Assembly (NCBI GenBank): GCA_002401155.1
Contig: NVSG01000001.1
Location: 434,001-498,000, forward strand
Direction: 5' to 3'
DNA: 64,000 nt
From: Hyphomicrobiales bacterium
GTDB taxonomy: Bacteria > Pseudomonadota > Alphaproteobacteria > Rhizobiales > Rhizobiaceae
In this document: piece after piece, positions 56,853 through 64,000 of the stretch
Layout: each line of letters begins with the position of its first letter
Numbering within the stretch: the stretch's first letter is position 1
Made by a program: the position numbers and the translations under genes
The notes under the pieces: generated by a model
The model's input: only the letters and a program-made list of their open reading frames with translations
What the model was told of the DNA's origin: nothing
Databases searched by the model: none

Positions 56853-57977
56853 CTATTTTACGATGGTAATGCGTTCTGCCGCCCGGGTAATCGCGGTATA
56901 AAGCCACCGCTGCTTATGCTCACGAAAAGCGTAGCTCTCGTCAAACAGATAAACATCATCCCACTGGGAGCCCTGCGATTTATGCACCGTCAGCGCATAA
57001 CCATAATCAAATTCATCATGCCGGCGCCGAAGCTGCCAAGGCACCTCAACGTCGGGCGTTTCAAACACCGCTTTAAGAACTTTCACCTTCGCAGAAACCT
57101 GATCAAGCCCCTCATCTTCCGAACGAATAAGCAAATTCATTGCAGGCTTTACCGAGCGCGGTGCGCTGATCACCTGCCACAAAGAACCATTAAGCAGGCC
57201 TTTTGCATTATCATTGCGCAAGCAAACCAGTTTATCTCCGGCAGCAGGAATTGGCCCTTCAAAGCCTTTCAACTCACGCAAGCGCTGATTGTAACGCCGC
57301 CTCGTGCGGTTAATACCAACGAGTACCTGATCGGCTTCCAGAACCTCAAGCTGGTCCACGTCATTTTTATGGATGACACGGGAATCCCCGTAACGCCCGT
57401 GAGAAAGTTCCCCGCCTTCACGCACAGTTTGCGCCAAATCAATGATCGGATTGTCACGCGCCTGACGATGCACTTCTTCAAGCAGGAAATCCGGCTCATG
57501 ATTTGTGAAATACCCACCACCAGAAATCGGCGGCAACTGCCCCGGATCGCCAAGCACCAGAACCGGCGTGCCAAAGGACAACAAATCGCGACCCAACTCC
57601 TCATCAACCATCGAGCATTCGTCGATGATAATGAGATCAGCTTTTGAAACCGGGCTGGAACGATTCAGCGAAAACATCGGTAGAATATTGGTTTTACCAG
57701 TATCCTCATCCTCAACCGCTTCTTCACCGCGCGGGCGATAAATCAACGAGTGAATAGTGGAAGCTTTCTTGGCCCCCTTCGAGCGCAACACTTGCGCGGC
57801 CTTGCCGGTAAAGGCTGCAAAAAGCACATCGCCATCCACTCCCTCAGCCAAATGTCTGGCGAGCGTCGTCTTGCCCGTTCCGGCATAACCAAACAGCCGA
57901 AAAATAGGCCTGTCCGGGTTCTTTAGCCACTGCGAGACCTCTAGGAGGGCCTGATCCTGATCAACTGAAAATTCCAT
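56853..57977 (-). CDS. RecD-like superfamily 1 DNA helicase
   Basis: 374 residues, short helicase with all motifs: Walker A GYAGTGKTT at about 29-37, DECSMVD, GDPGQLPP, and the UvrD C-terminal elements TVHKSQGSQWD and YTAITRA. It resembles phage-Dda/RecD2-type helicases rather than full RecD. DNA repair or replication role; no partner genes nearby. Confidence 0.88.
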   Translation of the reverse strand: MEFSVDQDQALLEVSQWLKNPDRPIFRLFGYAGTGKTTLARHLAEGVDGDVLFAAFTGKAAQVLRSKGAKKASTIHSLIYRPRGEEAVEDEDTGKTNILPMFSLNRSSPVSKADLIIIDECSMVDEELGRDLLSFGTPVLVLGDPGQLPPISGGGYFTNHEPDFLLEEVHRQARDNPIIDLAQTVREGGELSHGRYGDSRVIHKNDVDQLEVLEADQVLVGINRTRRRYNQRLRELKGFEGPIPAAGDKLVCLRNDNAKGLLNGSLWQVISAPRSVKPAMNLLIRSEDEGLDQVSAKVKVLKAVFETPDVEVPWQLRRRHDEFDYGYALTVHKSQGSQWDDVYLFDESYAFREHKQRWLYTAITRAAERITIVK

Positions 57978-58004
57978 TCAAATTACCTGCCACGATTCGC
58001 CATG

Positions 58005-58598
58005 TCACGCCAGCATTGGCCATAGGGAAATGACCAATAAAACCGCCATTGTGATATTAAAAATTTTCAAACGCTTGGCATCGGAAAGAAACCCACGCAT
58101 TCCAGTGCCAAACACGCACCAGATTGAAACGCACGGCAGATTAATCAGCGTAAAAACCACAACAATAATAGCCACAGTAAAGAGATAAGACTGAGAGTTC
58201 GTATAGGCAGTCATCGCCGTAACAGCCATAACCCACGCCTTGGGATTAACCCACTGAAAAGCAGCAGCCTGTAGAAAAGTCATCGGGGCATTCTTGCCGT
58301 CACCGGTCTCTAGCGGTCCGGATGTGGCAATGCGATACGCCAAATAGAGCAGATAAACCCCACCGGCAATTTTCAATCCCATATAAACCAATGGAGCATG
58401 CAGCAGCAATTGCGCCAAACCAAGTCCGACACAAACCAGCATGAAAGCAAAACCTGCGGAAATCCCGAGCATATGCGGGATCGTACGGCGGAACCCATAG
58501 TTCACGCCAGAAGCAAGTAACATCAAATTATTGGGTCCAGGCGTGATTGACGAGACAAAGGAAAATCCCGCCAGTGCCAGAAAAATCTCTATATTCAT
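58005..58598 (-). CDS. LysE-family amino acid exporter
   Basis: 197 residues, six hydrophobic helices, with the LysE signature SSITPGPNNLML near 20. Exports an amino acid or homoserine lactone-type solute; no substrate can be assigned. ATG at 58598 (a TTG two codons earlier is unlikely). The first base after the start codon begins a 21-bp inverted repeat that covers its ribosome binding site. Confidence 0.85.
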   Translation of the reverse strand: MNIEIFLALAGFSFVSSITPGPNNLMLLASGVNYGFRRTIPHMLGISAGFAFMLVCVGLGLAQLLLHAPLVYMGLKIAGGVYLLYLAYRIATSGPLETGDGKNAPMTFLQAAAFQWVNPKAWVMAVTAMTAYTNSQSYLFTVAIIVVVFTLINLPCVSIWCVFGTGMRGFLSDAKRLKIFNITMAVLLVISLWPMLA

Positions 58599-58599
58599 C

Positions 58600-58648
58600 A
58601 CCAAATTCCAATTTAGGTCAGCATTATTGACCTAAATTGGAATTTGGT
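58600..58648. promoter_or_regulatory. 21-bp perfect inverted repeat at the lysE start and divergent promoter
   Basis: Arms 58600-58620 and 58628-58648, perfectly complementary, around GCATTAT. Within each arm a smaller dyad AAATT-CC-AATTT occurs. It begins one base from the lysE start codon, so the lysE leader RNA would be folded into a long stem that hides the GGAATTTGG ribosome binding region. As DNA it could instead be a double operator for an Lrp- or LysR-type regulator. Confidence 0.7.
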
Positions 58649-58729
58649 CAAGATACTTCTATACACGTCGAAAATGGGGTAGCTAGTTTTCACCACCCCA
58701 CACAAGCTGCGGAAAAGGCACGAAACTCA

Positions 58730-59263
58730 ATGCTCAAAATACTTGCAATTCTCCTAATCAAAAGAGCAGAAAAACGGCTTGGCGTTGCGCTTGATTACAC
58801 CCGTCACATCGCCCAAACAGATATTGGTTTACTGACGCGGTATAATCGCATCTTTGGTTTTCTTGATCCCAATCTAAAAACAACTCCCCTTGCCTATCAT
58901 GCTGCACGTTTGAGAGGCGCAATTGCCGCCGATTGCGGTACATGCGTAGAAGCGGAAATCAATCTGGCCAAGCTATCAAAACTCGATAAACAGACAATCT
59001 CCGATTTGATCACCGGAAACTATGAAGCGTTACCCCCGGAGATTATCGCCGTAGCAGAACTCACCGATGCAGTTACGGCACGCCGGGAAGACGCCCCGCA
59101 AGCAAGGGAAATTGTCAGACAACAATTCGGCGAGGAAGGCCTGATTGAACTCAGCTATGCCATGAACGGCGCAGCACTGCTACCGGGCATAAAAAGAGCA
59201 ATGGGATATGCCACCGCATGTGATCTTGGACTGATGGCAAATTTGGCTAAAGGCAAAACATAA
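58730..59263 (+). CDS. AhpD/carboxymuconolactone-decarboxylase-like protein
   Basis: 177 residues from ATG 58730 (the frame extends 31 codons further upstream). CMD/AhpD-like helical fold with the CxxC motif DCGTCVEAEINLA near 70. May be a peroxidase-like or unknown enzyme. Divergent from lysE across the 21-bp inverted repeat. Confidence 0.75.
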   Translation: MLKILAILLIKRAEKRLGVALDYTRHIAQTDIGLLTRYNRIFGFLDPNLKTTPLAYHAARLRGAIAADCGTCVEAEINLAKLSKLDKQTISDLITGNYEALPPEIIAVAELTDAVTARREDAPQAREIVRQQFGEEGLIELSYAMNGAALLPGIKRAMGYATACDLGLMANLAKGKT

Positions 59264-59300
59264 TCTGCATTCGCATCACTTCAGCGCAATTCCCAAGTGG

Positions 59301-59873
59301 TTACATTCCATCCTTGCCACGGCTGACAGAAGTCACACCCGTACGGCAAACTTCCACAAGACCAATCGGCTCCATGATCGCAATGAACTGATTGACCGTA
59401 TTAGTCCGCCCTGTGATCTCGAAGGTGAAGTGCTCACTCGTTGCATCAATCACCCGCGCACGAAATGCATCAGCAAGACGCATGGCTTCCATGCGATTTT
59501 CACCGGTTCCAGCAACTTTCACCAGCGCCAACTCACGTTCCAATGGCTTGTCGTGGCCATTAATTTCAGCGGTTAGCGTGAGATCAACAACCTTATGAAC
59601 CGGCACCATGCGTTCCAGCTGTTTGCGGATCTGGTCAAGCACATGCAGCGTTCCGCTTGAAACGATGGTAATGCGCGAACGACGCTTCTCATCGCCGGTT
59701 TCAGACACACTCAAGCTTTCAATATTATAGCCGCGCCCTGAAAAAAGTCCGATGACACGCGCCAACACACCCGGTTCATTATCAACCAGTATGGCCAGAA
59801 CATGCGTTCTTGGTTTTTCTGTTTCCGGAACAATGAAATAGGCGGAGCCTGTTGCTTGTTTGTGAGTGCTCAT
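59301..59873 (-). CDS. ilvN: Acetolactate synthase small (regulatory) subunit
   Basis: 190 residues. Two ACT-type regulatory domains: N-terminal LVDNEPGVLARVIGLFSGRGYNIESL binds valine for feedback control. Partner of IlvB encoded upstream. Its start overlaps the EamA gene end by four bases (59870-59873), so the order is ilvB, eamA, ilvN. Confidence 0.94.
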   Translation of the reverse strand: MSTHKQATGSAYFIVPETEKPRTHVLAILVDNEPGVLARVIGLFSGRGYNIESLSVSETGDEKRRSRITIVSSGTLHVLDQIRKQLERMVPVHKVVDLTLTAEINGHDKPLERELALVKVAGTGENRMEAMRLADAFRARVIDATSEHFTFEITGRTNTVNQFIAIMEPIGLVEVCRTGVTSVSRGKDGM

Positions 59874-60811
59874 GACTTGTCCTTAATTGCTCCCTTTGGA
59901 GCGCTCTTGTTGAATGGATTGAATTTGAGACGGGCAATCACCACGCCGACGAGGATGATTATCAATGCCAGCCAGGCATTGGCAGGCAATTTTTCCGACA
60001 GCAATAATATGCCCCAGATCACACCAGCGATGGGAACCAGAAAATTGATCTGACTGAGAAATGCAGCCCCTTGCCGGTCCACGATTTCAAAGATCAGCAA
60101 AGTGCCAATCGCAGTTGGGAAAATCGCCAACCCAATGGTCGAAATAATCGCCATATTTGACGGGGTTATCTCCGGTATCTCGCCAAATAGAAAACACGCA
60201 GGCAACACCATCAGGCATGCCGTGCCCACCAAAGCGGTAGCTGCCGCACGTCTTGGAATACCCAAAAGCTTCTTGGTGATCACAGCATTACCAGCATAGC
60301 AGATAGCCGCCCCAATCAGCGCATATTGGCGAACCGCGTCGTCTCCAAGCGTACCCAGTTTTTCAAAACCGATCAGCACAACCACACCAAAAACACCAAA
60401 CAGGAAGCCAACCACTTTAACAAAATTCAGTTTCTCATCCTGAGTAAACATATGCGCCAGTACCAATGTCACCAAAGGCATCACCGCCATCAAGATCGCA
60501 GCAAGACCGGCATCAACTGTTTCCTGCGCCCAGGAAATTAGGAAAAATGGTGCCGCACTACCAAGCAGAGCTGCTGCTGCAATCACCCACCATATCGGGC
60601 CAAATTTCGGCAATGACTGCTTTGCCATCACCATCGCGCCATAAAGAATGGCAGCCGCGATCGCCAGCCTTGTGGTCACCACAACAATTACTGGAATTTC
60701 ATGCACCGATACACTGGTCAGCACAAAACTGCCGCCAAATATCACCGCAAGCAATACCAGTAATCCGTAGTCAGAAAATTTTGGTCCCGAGAGTCCAGAA
60801 AGGTCAGACAA
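59870..60811 (-). CDS. EamA-family (DMT) transporter inserted between ilvB and ilvN
   Basis: About 313 residues, ten hydrophobic helices in two EamA repeats. Start is unclear: a TTG at 60811 has AAGGA seven bases upstream and overlaps the ilvB stop, whereas ATG 60865 would lie inside ilvB by 60 bases. TTG is preferred. A metabolite exporter, perhaps for branched-chain amino or keto acids given its place between ilvB and ilvN. Confidence 0.82.
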   Translation of the reverse strand: MSDLSGLSGPKFSDYGLLVLLAVIFGGSFVLTSVSVHEIPVIVVVTTRLAIAAAILYGAMVMAKQSLPKFGPIWWVIAAAALLGSAAPFFLISWAQETVDAGLAAILMAVMPLVTLVLAHMFTQDEKLNFVKVVGFLFGVFGVVVLIGFEKLGTLGDDAVRQYALIGAAICYAGNAVITKKLLGIPRRAAATALVGTACLMVLPACFLFGEIPEITPSNMAIISTIGLAIFPTAIGTLLIFEIVDRQGAAFLSQINFLVPIAGVIWGILLLSEKLPANAWLALIIILVGVVIARLKFNPFNKSAPKGAIKDKS

Positions 60812-62576
60812 GCGATTTATCCTTATGATCGATTGCCGAAGCGATGGTCTCATCATTGGCTTCATCCGACATCAACATCTCATTGTGCGCTTTGCCTGAC
60901 GGGATCATTGGGAAACAATTCGCCATACTGGACACCCGGCAATCAAACAACACGGCTTTATCACAAGTGATCATTTCGCGAATGGCATCGTCCAGCTCAT
61001 CAGGTTTTTCACACCTGATGCCAACGCCGCCATAGGCCTCTGCCAACTTAACAAAATCAGGCAAGGCTTCATTATAGGAATGAGACAAGCGATTACCGTG
61101 CAGCAATTGCTGCCATTGGCGGACCATGCCCATATACTGATTGTTCAAAATGAAAACCTTGATCGGCGCGCCATGCTGAAGCGCCGATGACATCTCCTGC
61201 GTCATCATCTGCACTGAAGCGTCCCCTGCAATATCGATCACCAAAGCATCCGGGTGGGCAAGCTGCACACCAAGGGCCGCCGGAAGGCCGTACCCCATCG
61301 TACCCAGACCACCGGAAGTCATCCAGCGATTTGGTTCTTCAAAACCATAATATTGTGCCGCCCACATTTGGTGCTGGCCAACTTCAGTTGTAATATAAGT
61401 ATCCAGATCCTTGGTCAGCTCGAACAAACGTTCAATTGCAAGTTGCGGCATGATAACGCTTTTCGAAGGCCGATAAGCCAGACAATTGCGCCCGCGCCAT
61501 TTTCTAATATCAGCCCACCACTCCCCAAGATCATCCTCGGTAGGCGTATCAGACAACGCTCGCCACAGACGAACCATATCTTCAAGCACATTGCCCACAT
61601 CACCAACAATCGGCACATCAACCATCACAGTTTTATTGATGGAAGAAGGATCGATATCGATATGAATTTTCTTTGAATTGGGCGAAAATGCATCAAGACG
61701 CCCGGTAATCCGGTCATCAAAACGCGCACCAACGCAAATCATCACATCGCAATCATGCATCGCAAGATTGGCCTCATAGGTACCGTGCATTCCCAACATG
61801 CCAAGCCAGTTATCACCGCTAGCTGGATATGCCCCAAGTCCCAACAAGGTCGAGGTGATCGGAAAATTAGTCAATTCCACCAGTTCACGCAGCAATTTGC
61901 TTGCTTCCGTACCCGAATTGATAACCCCGCCCCCCGTATAAAAAACAGGTTTTTTGGCATTGGCCATCAGGGCAATTGCTTCTTTGATCGCATCAAGATC
62001 GCCGGTCGTTTGCGGCTTATAGCTGGTCGCTTTATATTCGCTCGGCGGGGTATAAATACCCGTCGCAAATTGCACATCTTTAGGGATATCAACCAGCACT
62101 GGCCCCGGTCTGCCATGGCTTGCTACGTAAAATGCCTGATGCAGAATATTAGGCAATTCATCAACGTTGCGAACCAGCCAATTATGTTTTGTACAAGGGC
62201 GCGTGATACCGACCGTATCAGCTTCCTGAAACGCATCCGATCCGATCAACGATGTCGGCACCTGCCCCGTGATACAAACCAATGGAACGGAATCAAGCAG
62301 CGCATCCTGCAGCGGCGTAATGGCATTCGTCGCCCCCGGCCCGGAAGTTACGAGGAAACAACCAACCCTACCGGTTGAGCGAGCATAACCTTCGGCAGCG
62401 TGCCCTGCCCCCTGCTCATGGCGCACCAGAATATGCCGCAATTCTTCTTGCTGGAAAATTTCGTCGTAAATTGGAAGCACGGCACCGCCCGGATATCCGA
62501 AAATCATATCGACACCATTATCGATCATCGCCTGAACAACCATTTCAGCGCCGGTCATTTCCATCTGCTTTGCCAT
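60804..62576 (-). CDS. ilvB: Acetolactate synthase large (catalytic) subunit
   Basis: 590 residues from ATG 62576. Thiamine-diphosphate enzyme; [14 protein letters not shown] near the N-terminus, the [15 protein letters not shown] motif with the catalytic glutamate, and the TPP motif [17 protein letters not shown]... [12 protein letters not shown]. First committed step of Val/Leu/Ile synthesis. An alternative GTG start lies four codons upstream. The upstream region has an attenuation leader. Confidence 0.95.
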   Translation of the reverse strand: MAKQMEMTGAEMVVQAMIDNGVDMIFGYPGGAVLPIYDEIFQQEELRHILVRHEQGAGHAAEGYARSTGRVGCFLVTSGPGATNAITPLQDALLDSVPLVCITGQVPTSLIGSDAFQEADTVGITRPCTKHNWLVRNVDELPNILHQAFYVASHGRPGPVLVDIPKDVQFATGIYTPPSEYKATSYKPQTTGDLDAIKEAIALMANAKKPVFYTGGGVINSGTEASKLLRELVELTNFPITSTLLGLGAYPASGDNWLGMLGMHGTYEANLAMHDCDVMICVGARFDDRITGRLDAFSPNSKKIHIDIDPSSINKTVMVDVPIVGDVGNVLEDMVRLWRALSDTPTEDDLGEWWADIRKWRGRNCLAYRPSKSVIMPQLAIERLFELTKDLDTYITTEVGQHQMWAAQYYGFEEPNRWMTSGGLGTMGYGLPAALGVQLAHPDALVIDIAGDASVQMMTQEMSSALQHGAPIKVFILNNQYMGMVRQWQQLLHGNRLSHSYNEALPDFVKLAEAYGGVGIRCEKPDELDDAIREMITCDKAVLFDCRVSSMANCFPMIPSGKAHNEMLMSDEANDETIASAIDHKDKSLV

Positions 62577-62624
62577 TTTTCTGCTCACTTCATTTCTTCA
62601 TTATTGGATGTAAAATTTAGACAT

Positions 62625-62646
62625 AAAAAAAGCTCCCTTTGGGAGC
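62625..62646 (-). terminator. Attenuator terminator of ilvB
   Basis: On the minus strand GCTCCC-AAA-GGGAGC followed by TTTTTTT (62625-62646), 50 bases before the ilvB ATG and 36 bases after the leader peptide stop. Rho-independent terminator in a leader. Confidence 0.9.
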
Positions 62647-62654
62647 CGAATTTT

Positions 62655-62703
62655 GCGTACACGCTGCTTTCGCGATGGAATTTATCCCATCACGCGTGTA
62701 CGC
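62655..62703 (-). promoter_or_regulatory. Leader stem of the ilvB attenuator
   Basis: A long stem: GCGTACACGC pairs with GCGTGTACGC (62655-62664 and 62694-62703) and, inside, CGTGATGG with CCATCGCG (one wobble). It overlaps the leader peptide's last codons, so ribosome stalling would open it. Which segment acts as the antiterminator was not worked out. Confidence 0.7.
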
Positions 62704-62732
62704 CTCATCACCACAAGAATTTCAATAGTCAT
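62682..62732 (-). CDS. ilvB leader peptide, 16 residues
   Basis: ATG at 62732, TAA at 62682-62684. Peptide MTIEILVVMRRTRVMG has two Ile, one Leu and three Val among 16 residues, with GGAAG eight bases before the ATG. The RNA after it has a 10-bp stem (GCGTACACGC/GCGTGTACGC, 62655-62703) and the terminator. It matches transcription attenuation by branched-chain aminoacyl-tRNA supply. Confidence 0.85.
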   Translation of the reverse strand: MTIEILVVMRRTRVMG

Positions 62733-62805
62733 TTTAAGTCTTCCATTTCAACTGCGCAAACACTAGCCACGGTTTAGTTTTCAGTCAACCGATATATTTG
62801 CCGCC

Positions 62806-63585
62806 TTACGCAGCAACCCTGTTACGCCCCTTACGCTTGGCCTCATAGAGCTTCTTGTCTGCTTCCGAAAACATAATTTTAATATTCTTTTGACGCAAAG
62901 CATTCGATGCAATGCCAATTGAAATTGTCGGACGAAGAACCGCATTCTCTACCTGAACCTCAATGTCAGCAATATTGGCGCGATAACGCTCCGCCACAGC
63001 CCGCAACTGAGCATCCGTCGCAAAAAGCGTGATGACGGCAAATTCCTCACCACCTATCCGCGCAACAATATCATGTTCCCGAGTCAGACCTTTTAACCGC
63101 TGAGCCACAATTTTCAAAATTCTATCACCGGTCTCATGGCCATAATTATCATTAAAGCTTTTGAAGTGATCAAGATCCATTACCAGCAGACCAAAAGATA
63201 AATCCTGCTGATTGAACTCCTTCAAATAGGCTTTGAACGCACTTTCAAAATAGCGCCGGTTCGGCAGATTGGTCAGCACATCGGTGATCGCCTGTTTCTC
63301 AAAGGATTTAGCCAGATTGCTGATATTGATCGTTTCATCCTGACTACGCCGCATCATCGGAAGAATAATCATGACAATGCACAGAAAGGCCAACAACAAC
63401 AAAAACATCGAATAAAACAGATAATTCTGCGCCACACTGGGCCGATACACGCCATTTATTTGCTGAACAACAACAGCAGAACTCATCCAATAAGCATAAA
63501 ACACCAAAAGGCCCGCCGCGAGCACGAAGAGTGCTTCCAGCGCAACGAAATAGTTCACTGCTTTCTTACTAAAAAACCGAGACAT
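62806..63585 (-). CDS. Diguanylate cyclase with N-terminal membrane segments
   Basis: 259 residues. Two hydrophobic segments (about 13-37 and 58-80) anchor it in the membrane. The GGDEF domain (about 105-255) has GGEEF catalytic motif, and the inhibitory I-site REHD lies five residues before it, so product feedback is expected. Makes cyclic di-GMP. Alternative upstream start at 63618 adds 11 residues without benefit. Confidence 0.9.
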   Translation of the reverse strand: MSRFFSKKAVNYFVALEALFVLAAGLLVFYAYWMSSAVVVQQINGVYRPSVAQNYLFYSMFLLLLAFLCIVMIILPMMRRSQDETINISNLAKSFEKQAITDVLTNLPNRRYFESAFKAYLKEFNQQDLSFGLLVMDLDHFKSFNDNYGHETGDRILKIVAQRLKGLTREHDIVARIGGEEFAVITLFATDAQLRAVAERYRANIADIEVQVENAVLRPTISIGIASNALRQKNIKIMFSEADKKLYEAKRKGRNRVAA

Positions 63586-63704
63586 TTTGAAAGTACCAAT
63601 TAAGACTCCGACAATCATACCTTGAGAGTTTAAAAAAAGAGTGAATATAAAAACACTTTATTATACAAAGGTATAAGCCCTAAAATGATTCCTCGAACGC
63701 GAAA

Positions 63705-64000
63705 TCAAGATGAAGATACATCCTGCCAATCATCAGAAAATTGATTGCGAAACCAAGTATATTGGCGTTTTGCATATTGCCGGGAAGCAGCCTGTGCCAA
63801 TTGGATCGCCTCATCAAGCGAGACTTCATCGCGCAAATATGCTGAGAGCTGCGGCACACCAATCGCTTTCATTACGGGCAAATTCCCTGCCACCCTCATT
63901 TCAAGCAAGGATTGAACTTCCTCAATCGCTCCATTTTCAATCATAGTATGAAAGCGGGCATTGATCCGTTCATGCAGCAATGACCGTTCGGGTAAAATAA
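63705..64000 (-). CDS. miaA: tRNA dimethylallyltransferase MiaA, C-terminal part (partial)
   Basis: Continues off the right edge; about 98 codons visible from 64000. LPERSLLHERINARF, GAIEEVQSLLEMRV and SRQYAKRQYTWFRNQF are the C-terminal motifs of MiaA, which prenylates A37 of UNN-reading tRNAs. The first visible in-frame start codon at 63980 is internal, not the true start. Confidence 0.85.
   Translation of the reverse strand, partial: ILPERSLLHERINARFHTMIENGAIEEVQSLLEMRVAGNLPVMKAIGVPQLSAYLRDEVSLDEAIQLAQAASRQYAKRQYTWFRNQFSDDWQDVSSS

Overview
The window looks like chromosomal DNA of an alphaproteobacterium, probably Hyphomicrobiales (Rhizobiales) or a close marine relative. The clues are a suf operon carrying both SufS and an IscS-like desulfurase and preceded by an Irr-type palindrome, a short HprK without an N-terminal domain, a B12-dependent ribonucleotide reductase (NrdJ), a TRAP transporter, dimethylglycine dehydrogenase-type enzymes, and an EcfG-like promoter. 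Base composition looks near 50% GC by eye and was not counted. I see no prophage, insertion sequence, CRISPR array or rRNA. The window opens inside an unidentified gene and closes inside miaA.

Layout. 0.3-7.2 kb (minus strand): iron-sulfur cluster assembly operon iscS-like, sufB, sufC, sufD, sufS, sufT, sufA, divergent from an alpha/beta hydrolase. 8.3-9.3 kb: a lone gene with a PD-(D/E)XK-type nuclease domain, a candidate defence gene. 9.4-18.3 kb: anmK, tyrS, a giant AsmA-like protein, a one-cysteine peroxiredoxin, a DUF455 ferritin-like protein and an M23 peptidase. 18.3-25.3 kb (minus): a six-gene operon of TRAP transporter, glutamine-synthetase-like ligase, aldehyde dehydrogenase and iron alcohol dehydrogenase, best read as gamma-glutamylation-based catabolism of an amine or amino alcohol. 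26-33.3 kb: threonine dehydratase, TctDE-like two-component system, tRNA-Leu(UAA), molybdopterin-binding protein, GFA protein, DinB protein, Gpt and an MFS pump.

33.3-38 kb: a 950-base intergenic region leading into nrdJ, with a NrdR box, a foldable leader and two mutually exclusive stems at the nrdJ ribosome binding site. 38-45.4 kb: MFS transporter, orphan hprK, GlxA-type regulator, phosphodiester glycosidase-like protein and two FAD amine oxidoreductases of the dimethylglycine/sarcosine type. 45.4-54.2 kb: DUF805 protein, GST, FadN-like beta-oxidation enzyme, hydrolase, metY, Na+/H+ antiporter, an EEP-family protein and a His-rich exported protein with an EcfG-like promoter. 54.3-64 kb: ilvC, TetR regulator, pdxJ, RecD-like helicase, lysE, an AhpD-like protein, ilvN, an EamA transporter, ilvB with an attenuation leader, a diguanylate cyclase and miaA.

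The main unexplained signals are regulatory rather than protein systems: the nrdJ leader switch, the 21-bp perfect inverted repeat at lysE, the suf Irr box, the ilvB leader peptide, the TetR operator, the metY leader and the EcfG-like promoter. The lone nuclease gene and the amine-catabolic operon are the most interesting protein-coding loci.
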